Positions 53,864-64,000 of a stretch of 64,000 nucleotides of DNA are shown here, in pieces (positions within the stretch are counted from its first letter, which is position 1; each line of letters starts with the position of its first letter). Source of the DNA: Byssothecium circinans (taxonomy: Eukaryota; Ascomycota; Dothideomycetes; Pleosporales; Massarinaceae). Location of the stretch: assembly GCA_010015675.1 (NCBI GenBank), contig ML977000.1, positions 537,905-601,904 of the forward strand, written 5' to 3'. The translations under genes were made by a program, and so were the position numbers. A model generated the notes under the pieces. It was not told where the DNA came from, did not search any database, and saw only the letters and a program-made list of their open reading frames with translations.

Positions 53864-54640
53864 CGGTGGGGTGGGGTTGCGGAGTGGAGATGCTTCGTGG
53901 TGATGGTGGTTGGGAACTTCGAATTCGACATTGGAGCTTGAGATGACTAAGCATGTTTGACGCCTTAGGCGACGATTACCTGCCCAGATGGGCAGAGAAT
54001 TGGCGCGGCGTGACGCGAGACGGGGAAAATGATCACACATAATAAAACATCGACGTTTTCTAAACAAATCTAGACGCATTCGTTCATTCATTGTGACTAG
54101 ATACATTTATTTCCTCCCATTGAATAGAATACCACAAACACCACCAGATGACTCCCTGACAGATGTAGAAGTTGAATTTTTACGGAGAAAACGCCTTCAA
54201 ATGAGTACTTTTAGGCACCACCACACGCCTATGCAGCCCGCCCATGCTAGTAGAAGAGGCAGTAAACTCCATGCTTGGACGCGGGATATCAACTGCAGGT
54301 AGGAAAGTCCGACGGTCCGTTCGCCTAGCCAGACACCATGCACCACACCGCTTTTTCATTCCGCACCAAGTACTCCGACCGTAACCGACCAAACATGATG
54401 ATAAAGCGAGCTGCAAGTGCAGGGAAAGAGAAATAGCCGCCCGCTCGAGGCTGAGGATCGCAGAATTGGGATATGCTGCCGCCGACGCCAGTACCTAGTG
54501 GAGATGGAAGAGATGGAGAGCTGGGCAAAGAGATCCGGTTGGAGGGAGCTCACAGCCTGGCTTGATTGAGCTGTTCGGACAGGCCCACAAGCCCGTTGAA
54601 TTGGGAGAGAATTTCGCCCTGTGAAAAGAAAGTCCATCAG
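53864..54640. other. Intergenic region
   Basis: About 780 bases between two leftward genes: promoter of IMG1 on the left, 3' flank of nmrA on the right. Short frames at 54093-54302 (+) and 54325-54637 (-) show no features. Nothing else seen. Confidence 0.45.
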
Positions 54641-55822
54641 TCAGCAATTGACCACTGCTTTGAAATCGACATCGATTTCCCGGCGTGGCGTCTCTACCTC
54701 TTCCATCCATGTTAGTCCATTCGCAGCCTCCTCCACGGGGAACACTTCCTGCGCGTACTCTTCCATGCTGCGATTTCCTTCCCACAGTTGGAGCGCTACA
54801 TCTGGGCACTCCGGCTCGAGATCTGGACCAAAGTATGGTGCGGCCTTCTCAGCTAGCGTCTCTTCGAGGGCGGAGAGATGCTCGCGGTAACCAGCGGGGG
54901 TGGGGACTGTGATCATAATGGGAGCCCGCTTGTATTTGACTGGTCTTCCAAGCCCGCGACTGAAAGCCTTGCAGACTTCCCTAGGCGTTAGGACCGAGAA
55001 CGCTAGCGGGATACTAGTGACCCAATTAGTATACAATCACGTAATGATGCACGTGGCTTGCATGAATTTACGCCAGCAAAGAGGTGATGCAGAAGCGAGA
55101 GGGGAAACCGGGCCTAGTTGTAGCGTCATGCCACTCCTCTGGAGCGGGTTTGCTGTTTGTAAGGGGATCGCTTAGAGATACAGATGCACTCACCGTCTAC
55201 CGTTCCACTTTCGCGTCCCCTCTTTGAAAATTTGGTAAATTGCCGGTCCAACGTCGTGCTCCGAGTCGAGCCAGGGGAGTTTCTGATCAGGATGGAATGG
55301 TGCGCGCCAGATGAAGCTGCCGTCGTGATGGTACTCCATGCGGAAGAGAGGGAAATCGAGGCCGGTGAAGTTGTTGTGGTAGATGCCGCAGTACACAAAG
55401 GTCGCCGGGAGGCCGATCTGGCGAATATATTGCTCGACGGTGAACTTGGGGCTCCACATGGGGAGTGCTCTCCAGCCCTTTCCAAATACGGAGTGATCTG
55501 GCATGCTCGAATAGATGTAGTGCTGGATGCCGGCCTTCTTTGCCGCATCGGCAAGCGATCTGCCGATGGCGACCTCGTCTCCCCAATGGGTCGTGTTGAT
55601 GAAGGCATATTGCGCGTTTCTGAACAGGTCGTCGAGGAACTTCTTGTCTTCCAGCTTTCCGACGTAGACGGTGACGTTTGGTAATTGGGACAGTTCCTCG
55701 GCAACGATTCCGTTGAGGTCTCTCATCTGGGCACGCACCTGCCATCCTAATGCCGATGCCACTCGGACGAAGCTCGCCGACTGACGGCCATTGCTGTTGA
55801 TGGTTACCACCGTTTTCTGCAT
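54641..55822 (-). CDS. nmrA: Nitrogen metabolite repression regulator NmrA
   Basis: Two exons: complement(54641..55013, 55194..55822), intron 180 bp with a TACTAAT branch site; 333 aa, close to the 352 of A. nidulans NmrA. NmrA is an NAD(P)-binding, non-catalytic SDR-fold protein that binds the GATA activator AreA and silences nitrogen-catabolic genes when ammonium or glutamine is present. Diagnostic blocks: VVTINSNGRQSASFVRVAS (nucleotide-binding turn, residues about 5-23), RAQMRDLNGIVAEEL, AFINTTHWGDEVAIG, GIQHYIYSSMPDHS, MWSPKFTVEQYIRQIGLPAT, PWLDSEHDVGPAIYQIFK. Exon 2 opens with IPLAFSVLTPREVCKAFSRG and carries MEEYAQEVFPVEEAANGL at the end. The usual catalytic Tyr-x-x-x-Lys of active dehydrogenases is absent, as expected for the family. 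Confidence 0.95.
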
Positions 55823-57561
55823 GCGTGGCCCTCGGTGTCCTGGATGGCGGGAAAGAAAGAGAAAGAAGAAGAAGAGCAAGTAAGGAAAGGACAGGACCGC
55901 ACACAGAAAACTAGGCTGGGTCGTTGGGTCTTCGCATCCAGCGCGGGGATGAGTGGTAGAGAGTGAAGGAGAGATGTGGTTGTTGTAAGAACAACCAAAC
56001 GAGGGCGCGATAGGACCGTGCGCTCGGGACGACTGGCGGAAGCTCAGTGGTGGACAGACGAACGATGGAGAGATAAAGGTGGTGTGAGCAAGTGCGATGT
56101 CTGGGTCGAATCGAGACTGACAGCGGAATTCGGTGGGAGTTTCCGCAATCGGGGAGTTGTCGCACGTGCAGTCGCGCACAAAGAAAATGGGAGAGATATG
56201 GACGATAGGACTAGGACAGCAAGGGCTGGTAGCGCGCTTCAAATGTTGCGTCTGTTCATAAATGGCCCAGGCACGTGAGGTCCAAGGCTGCAGGTGTATG
56301 CAGGGCAGGGCTAATTGTGACGCAGTCAGAGGCCGCTTAGGGGACAGCAGCAACTTATAGAGCACCAGACAACGAGGACGCGATACATGACGCGACGGCG
56401 GAGAAGCAGGAGAAGCACAAAGCAAAGCCCGCCATCCTGTACGACTTCTGCTTGTGAATGACGGTACTGGAGGGGAATTACCTAATAGTAGCTGCGGCGA
56501 ACGAATTGGAGGCCAGCCGGAGCGAAACGTGCGGTCAGTCTCCCGACATAGCACCTAGGACAGTCGACTCTCCGAGCAAAAGCCTGCGCGCGCAGTCCAC
56601 GCAATTCAGCGGGGCCTGTCATTATTATTTGCTCATAATGTCCACGGCTGCCGCAATAATCATGAAGGGTGCCACGGACAGCCCTGGGGTGAGCAGCGCA
56701 CATCGCCGCGGTAGAGTGGAGCTGTGCTCAATCTCTTCGCCATCATTCACACCGAGAGCCACCCCCTATGCCTTCTACCGCAGTACAGTATCGGAGCCCG
56801 CCAGCTACGGTACAGCGAGGTGCAATCCCAACGGACCAAGACCTGGATGAACTGCTGGGTAGGCGTCGTGAGGGCGGGGCAGCGGGGTGCGGGGAACTCG
56901 CAGGCACCCAGATTGCCTCAGATAGCGAATGTCGTCGGGCGGGAAAGTTGGTGAAAAGGCGTCCCGGAACCGTATACCGGGAGGAGGCCGACGGGCATCG
57001 AGCACGCTGTCAGGCTCTGCGCCGTGAGCCATCGGCACAAGAGGTTGAGACAGGACGTTCAAGGTACGACGTGCATATCGCTTGGCATGCAGGATTTTTT
57101 TTAGTAATTGAAAACCAACGCCATTATAATTAGATAGTGCCACAGTGCTCCTCCCCTCACATCACCTTCTCTAATCTACGCTATCCACTTATCAGAGCCA
57201 TGATCAGCTGGTGCCTTCTGAGGACTGGATGGCGCCTTCATCCTGGGCCCGACCGGACGGGCCCAACGTGGTCCCCCGCAGTTCGACGGCGACGGCGATC
57301 TCAACACCCACTGCACAGTAGACCAGTCCGCGGAGCGCACTCTGAGATCACCTGGAGAATACTGTCCTGTCGCGTACGAGAAGTGAGGAATCCGTGCATC
57401 GTGCACTTCATCTCAGCGCGTCACCAGACCTTTCGAGGAGAAGCGCCTGTGATGGCGCCATCGCTCGGCGTCTCCCAGCAATAATAATCACAACTCACCA
57501 TGCCAAACCAAAAGTCCATCTGCAGATACCCGTAGTTCCAGCACTCCAGTGCATGGTCGCC
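55823..57561. other. Long 5' region of nmrA, no gene supported
   Basis: About 1.74 kb. The nmrA frame stays open upstream to 56554 but has no protein-like character beyond the ATG. Several HGATAR sites (for example 56008-56013, 56071-56076, 56203-56208, 56920-56925) are present but not clearly above chance. C-rich and purine-rich tracts near 55830-55900 could be a long leader. No other gene supported. Confidence 0.45.
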
Positions 57562-59552
57562 TCAGCCAATCACCGCCGCCCATATCTCGCTGCCGTCGCC
57601 CTCTGAAGCGTGCATGCTAGCGGCAGCCGTCTCATCAGTGTGCAGATGCGCACCCGCCCCCTTCAAAATCTCCACATGATCTCGCAACCCCGCAGCCGCC
57701 GCGAGGAAGAGTGGAGTATTGCCGCTACGGTTGCGAAGGTGGACTGAGGCGCCTTGTTCGAGAAAGTCCCTCAGAATGTCGACGTTCGGTCCGGTTGCCG
57801 CAAGATGCTGCGTGAGCTTGTCAGCCGTGCACGCGCCAACGCAATCTTGCATCATTCGGAGAATAGTTGATCCCTTTTCGTTGAAGATAAGGGCTACTTT
57901 GAGCTCCTGCCAAGCTGATACGAGAGCTCTGTATGGCACCGTATCACAGTGCCGCGGCTCGTCTCTTTATCAAAAAGAGCCGTGTTACTGTCTCAAAAGG
58001 GCCATGAGAGCGTCCGGTACCGCTCATTCAAATGAACATATCTCTGACCGGTATGAACAAGTTTCAACTTGATCCGGAGACGGGTTACACGAGGGGCAGA
58101 GATAAGAACCGTCGGCTTGGGATGGAGGCTGATCTGGAAGCTCTAAAGAAAGCACGGGACTTACCACAGGCGTATTGAGATTGTAGTCGGCGTCGTTGAG
58201 CAGCCAACGAGGCTCGCTGCGGATGATATCGCGTGTTTGTTGAAAGTTGCCTTTCTGGATAGCATAGCCAAGGGCCGTAAGGCTAGAGACCTCGGGTGTA
58301 AGTGCGCCGCTCATCTTGGGATGCTCGAAATGCGTGCGTGTCGTTTCTGTGAGCTCGCCGCGAACAGACACCGACATGCGCTTCGCTACCTCTTCAGGAG
58401 TAGCATCTGGAAGGGCCAGCAAGTAGGCTAGCTTGGTGAGCGCCGCCTCTGAAGTCATGTCCATTCCAAACACAACGCCTGCCCGACCCAAGATAGTTGC
58501 AGGCGCATAGAGCGGACTCACACTGCCGCTCAAGCACTGCGTCACGTTGACTATGACGATGCCCCTCTTGACTGCGTCTGCTAGGATACGTGTCATGGCA
58601 CTATCGGCTCCTCCGGGCGCGTTACCAGCTCCAAACGTCTCCAGAACCAGTCCTCGTAATCCTTCCAGGCGCAGAACTGCATCCACCATCTCAGGCTTCA
58701 TACCTGGGAAGATGCGGAGACAGGCTACGTGCGCCGTATCCAGCTTGGTCTGGATGGAGAAAGGCAGCATGTCTGTAGGCCGGTAGATAAGAGACCAGTT
58801 CACGTTGGTCCTGAGCGAGGTAATTGCAGCCAGCGGTGATAGATTGGGACTTCCAAACGCTTGAAAGTCATCTGAAGAAATCTTTGTGGTGCGATTGCCG
58901 CGGAAGAGTTTGAAATTGAAGAATAGGCAAACTTCAGGTATCATAAAGTGCCCGGCAATGATCAGAGCTCCCAGCAGATTGTCTTGGGCATCAGTCTGTA
59001 GCTGCATCATCGGCGCCTGAGATCCGGTGAGAATGACGGGCTTCCCCAGGTTGTGGAACATGAAGCTCAAGGCTGAGCACGTATACGCCAGTGAATCGGT
59101 GCCATGGAGGACGACGAAGCCATCAAATAGCTGGTAATTGCGATAGATGGTTTTCGCAATCTGATCCCATCCGGTGGCATTGATAGAGCTGCTGTCTAGT
59201 AACTCGTCGAACTCGAGAACGCTGTACCGGACGCGGCGTTCGTAGGTACTGATTGGAGTCCTCAAACTCTGAACGGCCTTCCGCGTACCCTTGTCGTCAA
59301 CGGCAATCTCTAGGGGGTCAGGATAGGAGCCATCGTTGAAGCATGGCCGTGGCGCAAGTCCAGTCTTCAAGAAGCCTCTCGCAGGCACCAGCCCATCTTC
59401 AGAATTCCGCATGCATATTGTTCCGCCTGAAGTTATGTCAGTCTTCCTCTATGGACTTAGGGAAGATGCGCACCCGTGATGACAATGAGCACTCGTGATT
59501 CGGGGAGCTGAAGCTCCGCGAATGGATCGTTCATCTCGCCCAGCAGAGGCAT
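57562..59552 (-). CDS. L-asparaginase (type I, ankyrin-repeat)
   Basis: Three exons: complement(57562..57807, 58165..59426, 59474..59552), introns 357 and 47 bp; 528 aa. The enzyme hydrolyses L-asparagine to aspartate and ammonia in the cytosol. The asparaginase domain fills residues about 15-375: VLIVITGGTICM (first catalytic Thr; the GGT spans intron 1), FVVLHGTDSLAYTCSALSFM (second catalytic Thr-Asp), PVILTGSQAPM, and LVLETFGAGNAPGG. Two ankyrin-like units follow, with TALGYAIQKGNFQQTRDIIR, then NTPV joined across intron 2 to HLAATGPNVDILRDFLEQGA and NTPLFLAAAAGLRDHVEIL. This is the architecture of the 60-kDa asparaginase/lysophospholipase-like group. It lies 1.7 kb upstream of nmrA on the same strand. 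Confidence 0.92.
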
Positions 59553-61190
59553 CCAATGCGCTTTCCTGCTGTGGGAGGTGGGTCGGTCTGATGAAGTGCA
59601 AGTGAAAATGAAAATGTGCTGGTGTCGGTTCGGCCCTAAATCGGTTGGTAGCGATACCCACGCACAATGGAAAGCTTGAGAAAACTTCGGAAAAGAACAA
59701 GCCAAACGGGCATCGATTCTTCTTGCGATATATTTTGCGCAACATGCGAGCAAGAAAATCTTTCAAAGTTCTCGTGGGCTTAAAAAATAGACAGGTCCGT
59801 TCGCAAATACCAGTTGACTTGCGCCATCAATGCACCTCAACCAGTCAACGTTTTAACGATCCACAATTCTTATTTATGTTACCTGAGCGATATTCCTCAG
59901 TCTCAAAGAAGAAGCGACAACGGCTGGCTTCATTCTTGCGTCCTAAGCTTACCACCTTCTGCAAGCGGGGCGAAAGCCCAATTATATCGGTCGCCAGCCC
60001 TCAGCCCCCCCGTTTCTACCCAGACCGACGGTGTGTGCGGTGCTCACAGGTTGTTCAATGTTGGCATATTCAAATATTGCAGCCGGATGTGGGCAGGCAG
60101 TGGCATCTGTTTTGACCCCTGCGACATCGTGAAGACGGTTACGCTAACCGATCCGCAGCCTATAAAATCCTGACTGGGCGTGATTGGAGCACCGGCACCT
60201 TACAGACGGAATGCATACCGAGGCCGGGTAGCCATGGATCTCTGCACAAGACTGTAGGCCGCAGGAAAGCGCCGCAAATGGGAGTGGAAACAGGGAGTAT
60301 CAGCTTAGCAGCGTCATCGTTCTAACTATCCAGGGGCTGCATACAGCACTCTTCTCTTCAGACACATCTACAAATCATCGCCTCTGGCGCAAGGTTCTGT
60401 CCAGAGCGGGTCCGTCCTCCCTGCTAGCGTCATCGAGGCGTTTGTCTGCCTCTGGCCAGACTCAAGTGGCAAATATTTAACACGTATTTCCGCACGTGGA
60501 CGTCTCGTATATGTATGCGAGCTACCCTCCGTTGCGAGCCAAATCATAGGTACCTTGTGATTAGAGCAATCTCGACTCGCATACACAGCTGCGTTTGCAT
60601 CAGTTCTGCGTGAAGTGTGTGGATTAGCCATCCCTGAGTACCCGAGACGCGTCCCATGCTGAAAATTGCGGTGGCGTCGCCGCCTCGCCGGCTGGTTTGA
60701 GGAGAGCTTTCTTTCAGTAGCGTACGTGAGCCCTCCACCACAGCTCCACCGTCGAGCTCTCATCACTCCTGTGTTCGAAAAACGGCAGTATTCGAGCCTT
60801 GGAACCACTTTCCCCCCGCTGATTAGCCACCGTCAACTCTGTGGCTGCCAGGAGTGGATGATTCACGCAACGGCGCCGCGCCGATCGGTACCCCCAATCA
60901 AAACCTGTGGCTGTGCACCGGCTCCTCAGCCACTCCTCCGCGCTACGGGCAATTATTTCAGCCTTCTTAAGTCAAAATACAGACATCAGCTTAACTACTT
61001 TCACCCTTTTTGAACTATTAGGTTTGTACGGCAAAATAACGTCGGATATCATACCGGACGTCAAACTAGCAACCCTACCGCCATCAAATAGGGAGCGCTC
61101 TGTCGCTTTGTTCTTCAACGTCTCCAGGCAAGGCAGCCTAACTAGCCGTGACATCTTTCACTGCTCCGACCAAGACAGTGTTATCTTGCG
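59553..61190. other. Divergent gene-free stretch
   Basis: About 1.64 kb between the leftward asparaginase gene and the rightward HET gene, so it holds both promoters. Overlapping frames at 59645-60173 (+) and 60368-60808 (-) have no domain or splice support. No repeat or RNA gene recognised. Confidence 0.45.
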
Positions 61191-63503
61191 ATGCTTCAAA
61201 AGTTCAAGGGGAAATTCGGCGATTTCGGGGCCGCTCCTAGTAGTAGAGCTAGCACCAAGCCAGGACAGCTCATCATTCCATCCGCAAAAACAGTGAATTA
61301 CGAGCACCTGATTGGAGATCACCTTCGTGCTCAGCCGGCAGCTCCAGTTCCATCAGAGAAGATCATCCATCTTAATCCCGCGAACCTTAAGAAGTACGAG
61401 TACCACTCTGTTCCCAAAGATCAAGGCATTCGGCTCTTGAAGGTCCATGACGAAGTTCTCCAGTTTCCGGATGGCAGGACGCAGAAGAAATGCTCGTTGC
61501 TCTACTGGGCTTTCCATCAGGTTCCTCAATACGTGGCATTGTCGTACACGTGGGGATGCCCAATAGAAGATCCAGTCTACTTGGAGGAATACAAGGAACC
61601 AAAGCAATGGATTCTAGCTGACAATGGAGAGTACTTCCGGGTTTCCTCTAATGAGGTGGACGGAATCGGTCGCAATCTCTACGAGGCGTTAAAGAGACTG
61701 ACTGAAAATAATCATGAACCTGTCCGATTGATCTGGATTGATCAGTTATGTATCAATCAGGACGACCTTGAGGAGCGTGCTTCACAAGTCAGCTTGATGG
61801 ATGTTATCTACAACTGCTGTCAAAAGGTCATCGTCTGGCTTGGTGAAGAGCTTGAGAGAGACATTGCGGATTTTAGAGCGCTGCATAGGAAACTTGTCCC
61901 ATCGATATCCTATTTCATGATGGTCAACGACCGGACAGCTCTGAGCCGTGAGGACTGGGACCACACGAACCTCTATGAACGATTGAATCTGGACTCCAAA
62001 GATTGCCAATTCGACTGGCATACTTACTATCGGTTCTTTTCTGAACGACGATGGTTTACACGTGCCTGGGTGGTTCAGGAAGTGGCATTTGCACCAGAAG
62101 TCAGGTTTTTCTGCGGTAATAATGAGTTTCTTCTCGACGAGCTCGCCGTGATACCAATATTCTTTAGGTGCACTGGGCTTTCCAGCTATTTTTTTAGGAG
62201 TATCGCGGACGAGGACAATGCGGAACCCGATCCCTGGACGAGGATCCTTACATTTAGTCAACTTCAGCGGTACCATGTCAAGCTCGGTTCCGAATGGCAG
62301 AAGGAATATGCCAAAATCTCCCGGGTTCCAAGAGACTGTGCTGGTTATGCCTTTTTTCTTGACTGTCTTGGGATCCTTCGCAGCAAAGATGCTTCTGATG
62401 ATAGGGATCGGATTTTCGCTGCTCTTGGATTCCTGAAACGAGGTCTTGCATTCGAAGATAGTCCGCCGTTGAAAGCGGACTATAAGGCAACGACAACGGT
62501 GGAAGGAACGTACATCAAAGCAGCTACAGTCCTCCTGCAATGTCTTCCGGAACTGACCTTACTCTCGTATGTTGAAGATCCGTCTAAGCGGAGATTGACC
62601 AATCTGCCTTCCTGGGTACCTGATTTCACGGTTTCTTCACATCCTCTTCGACTCGGGGATGTTGTTGACAGATATAACGCCACAAAAGGTGGATTTGACC
62701 GAGCCCTGGGAGTTAGAACTATCCGCATTGAGGACAAAAGGCTCCGGTTGGACGGTGCGGAGCTCGGCGCTATCACTGGGACCCAAAACATTGTACGAAT
62801 GCCACCGACCTGGGACGAAGAGGACTCGTTCCTTCTCTACACCATGGTGCTCATGCAATCTTGGTTTGAGCTGCTCAACGATGTCGACGCCGCGACTCAG
62901 TACCTCGAGGTCTCTCTTTTGGAAGTCCTTTGGCGGACACTGTGCCTCAATAGGCTGGACAACTTTCAGATCCCTATGAAGCCTGTTTCTACGCAAATGT
63001 TCCACGACTTCATGCTCAATCAATTCATTGGGCTCGAAGTTAGGAAGCACAATGGCGCTCTTCAGCAAATTATTCCACCTTCTCTCAAAGAGCAATATGC
63101 AACAGGATCCTGTTGGCCAACGCCCGATGAGATTAAGCGTTACACCAAAGTGCAGATTCGCATGGAAGCCGGCGACCTGATCCTGCCATCACAAGATTTA
63201 AAGAAGCGCGAGGAGATTGACCTCAACACCGGGCAGTTCTGTCGTGTGCTCACTCGACATACCGGCGATGGTCCAGACCGGCGGCTTTTCACAACCGAGA
63301 CAGGCTACTTAGGCCTTGGCCCTGTATCGCTACAGAAGGGCGACCGTGTTTGGTTATTCAAGGGGGGTAGATTACCGTTAGTGCTGAGGCCGGTGGAAGG
63401 TGGTTGCTTCAGGCTGATCGGGGAGACGTACGTTCACGGCGTGATGAATGGAGAGGTGTGGGGAAAGTTAAAGAAGCAAAGGAGGCCAGTGTGCTTAATT
63501 TGA
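61191..63503 (+). CDS. Heterokaryon incompatibility (HET) domain protein
   Basis: Single exon, 770 aa, ATG 61191. The HET domain begins near residue 114 with YVALSYTWGCP and continues with IGRNLYEALKRLTE, PVRLIWIDQLCINQDDLEER, VSLMDVIYNCCQKVIVWLGE and, about 90 residues later, RRWFTRAWVVQEVAFAPEV: all three conserved blocks of the family. HET proteins trigger growth arrest or cell death when incompatible fungal partners fuse; the domain has a TIR-like fold. The middle contains DRDRIFAALGFLKRG, the usual segment after the domain. The C-terminal 200 residues include GYLGLGPVSLQKGDRVWLFK and CFRLIGETYVHGVMNGEV, the common HET C-terminal beta unit. There is no NACHT, WD40 or other partner domain, so this is the short class. 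No known partner gene is adjacent. Confidence 0.93.
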   Translation: MLQKFKGKFGDFGAAPSSRASTKPGQLIIPSAKTVNYEHLIGDHLRAQPAAPVPSEKIIHLNPANLKKYEYHSVPKDQGIRLLKVHDEVLQFPDGRTQKKCSLLYWAFHQVPQYVALSYTWGCPIEDPVYLEEYKEPKQWILADNGEYFRVSSNEVDGIGRNLYEALKRLTENNHEPVRLIWIDQLCINQDDLEERASQVSLMDVIYNCCQKVIVWLGEELERDIADFRALHRKLVPSISYFMMVNDRTALSREDWDHTNLYERLNLDSKDCQFDWHTYYRFFSERRWFTRAWVVQEVAFAPEVRFFCGNNEFLLDELAVIPIFFRCTGLSSYFFRSIADEDNAEPDPWTRILTFSQLQRYHVKLGSEWQKEYAKISRVPRDCAGYAFFLDCLGILRSKDASDDRDRIFAALGFLKRGLAFEDSPPLKADYKATTTVEGTYIKAATVLLQCLPELTLLSYVEDPSKRRLTNLPSWVPDFTVSSHPLRLGDVVDRYNATKGGFDRALGVRTIRIEDKRLRLDGAELGAITGTQNIVRMPPTWDEEDSFLLYTMVLMQSWFELLNDVDAATQYLEVSLLEVLWRTLCLNRLDNFQIPMKPVSTQMFHDFMLNQFIGLEVRKHNGALQQIIPPSLKEQYATGSCWPTPDEIKRYTKVQIRMEAGDLILPSQDLKKREEIDLNTGQFCRVLTRHTGDGPDRRLFTTETGYLGLGPVSLQKGDRVWLFKGGRLPLVLRPVEGGCFRLIGETYVHGVMNGEVWGKLKKQRRPVCLI

Positions 63504-64000
63504 GTTGGCGAGATTCAAAGGGGTCAGCCTCGGACTCAGTCTGAGGATCGTCCAGTTCGGCATAGGCGTTGTATTTCACCTTGATCCTTTTGAGAACTCG
63601 CTCGTTGATGTAGATGTAGTTACCGCTAAATATGCTGCCCCTGGAACCGTTTGGTGCAAAGTCGCCCCGCAACTACGAGATTCACCGTAGGCGGCAGTCT
63701 TGGCAATGAGCTTTAGACAAGCCCGACTCTGACCTGGGACACTTGGTGCCTAATCTTGGCGGAGCGTTCGAGCTTGCTGAGGTAAAGTTTCATGGCAACC
63801 CCCGCGCTCATCATTGCCTAGCACTACCTCGATGTCGCGCTGCCTTGTCACAGTCCTGTCTCTCGCATCATCACACACAGCCTATCTAACCTCCTCTATC
63901 ATATAGTGACAGCTCTTTTCTCCGTCATATGGCTTCCTTATCGAAAACGGCGAGTATGTTATAGAAAATGCGAGACAAAGTCTACGCCTGCATTAGTATG
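63504..64000. other. Intergenic region at the window edge
   Basis: About 500 bases after the HET gene. Short frames at 63409-63672 (-) and 63505-63690 (+) show no features. The next gene lies outside the window. Confidence 0.4.

Noticed and set aside
55190..56554. Long upstream extension of the nmrA frame to 454 codons
   Set aside because: Residues before ATG 55822 are Ser/Pro/Cys noise without homology to NmrA, which begins within a few residues of the nucleotide-binding strand.
55823..57561. GATA-factor sites upstream of nmrA as evidence of AreA control
   Set aside because: The number of HGATAR sites found is about what chance predicts for this length on two strands.
60368..60808. 147-codon minus-strand frame between asparaginase and HET genes
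   Set aside because: Arg/Ser/Thr-rich without secondary-structure pattern, domain or splice sites; looks like a chance frame in GC-rich DNA.
1..64000. tRNA, rRNA, CRISPR, telomere or bacterial-type operon features
   Set aside because: No tRNA T-loop/acceptor pairs, repeat-spacer arrays or telomeric repeats seen; gene structure is fungal throughout.

Overview
This window is nuclear DNA from a filamentous ascomycete (Pezizomycotina; the mix of gene families fits Dothideomycetes best, which is an inference). The evidence is short spliceosomal introns (mostly 46-62 bp, GT-AG with CTAAY-like branch points), HET-domain and 2EXR/F-box-like proteins, a fungus-type ceramide glucosyltransferase, Rtt109, NmrA, an ankyrin-bearing L-asparaginase, and secreted or GPI-anchored small proteins. 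No tRNA, rRNA, CRISPR or intact transposon gene was found. Gene ends given are coding ends; exon joins are in the evidence fields.

Left third (1-23,000): a foldback element (21-169) and two orphan genes flank a lysine/glycine-rich cupredoxin (2419-3233). Next come a small basic coiled-coil protein, a GPI-anchored secreted protein, a Gtt1-type glutathione transferase, an orphan, and a collapsed GH79 glycoside hydrolase pseudogene (12317-12590). They are followed by an acidic F-box-like protein, a peroxisomal 4-coumarate-CoA-ligase-like enzyme, a 2-oxoglutarate/Fe(II) dioxygenase, a single-pass coiled-coil protein, an F-box-like protein and a secreted protein.

Middle (23,800-45,600): a multi-pass DUF7703-type membrane protein, ceramide glucosyltransferase, RTT109 divergent from mitoribosomal mL57, a 1227-residue single-pass low-complexity protein, a pepsin-like membrane protein without its first catalytic Asp, and CAF-1 large subunit (RLF2/CAC1) divergent from SPO11. 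RTT109 (H3K56 acetylation) and CAF-1 (deposition of that histone) act in one pathway and lie 10 kb apart, with meiotic SPO11 next to CAF-1.

Right third (46,000-64,000): a Ser-rich hypothetical protein, two F-box proteins, a Pmp3/UPF0057-type small membrane protein with a GC-AG intron and an in-frame TAG before a further 128 open codons, mitoribosomal bL19m, the nitrogen regulator nmrA beside an L-asparaginase, and a HET-domain protein. The gene-poor stretches are 25.1-27.8, 36.9-38.3, 39.8-41.4, 55.8-57.6 and 59.6-61.2 kb. No single new multi-gene system is obvious. The best leads are the Pmp3-like locus, the odd cupredoxin, the pseudoprotease, the GH79 relic and the chromatin-gene grouping.
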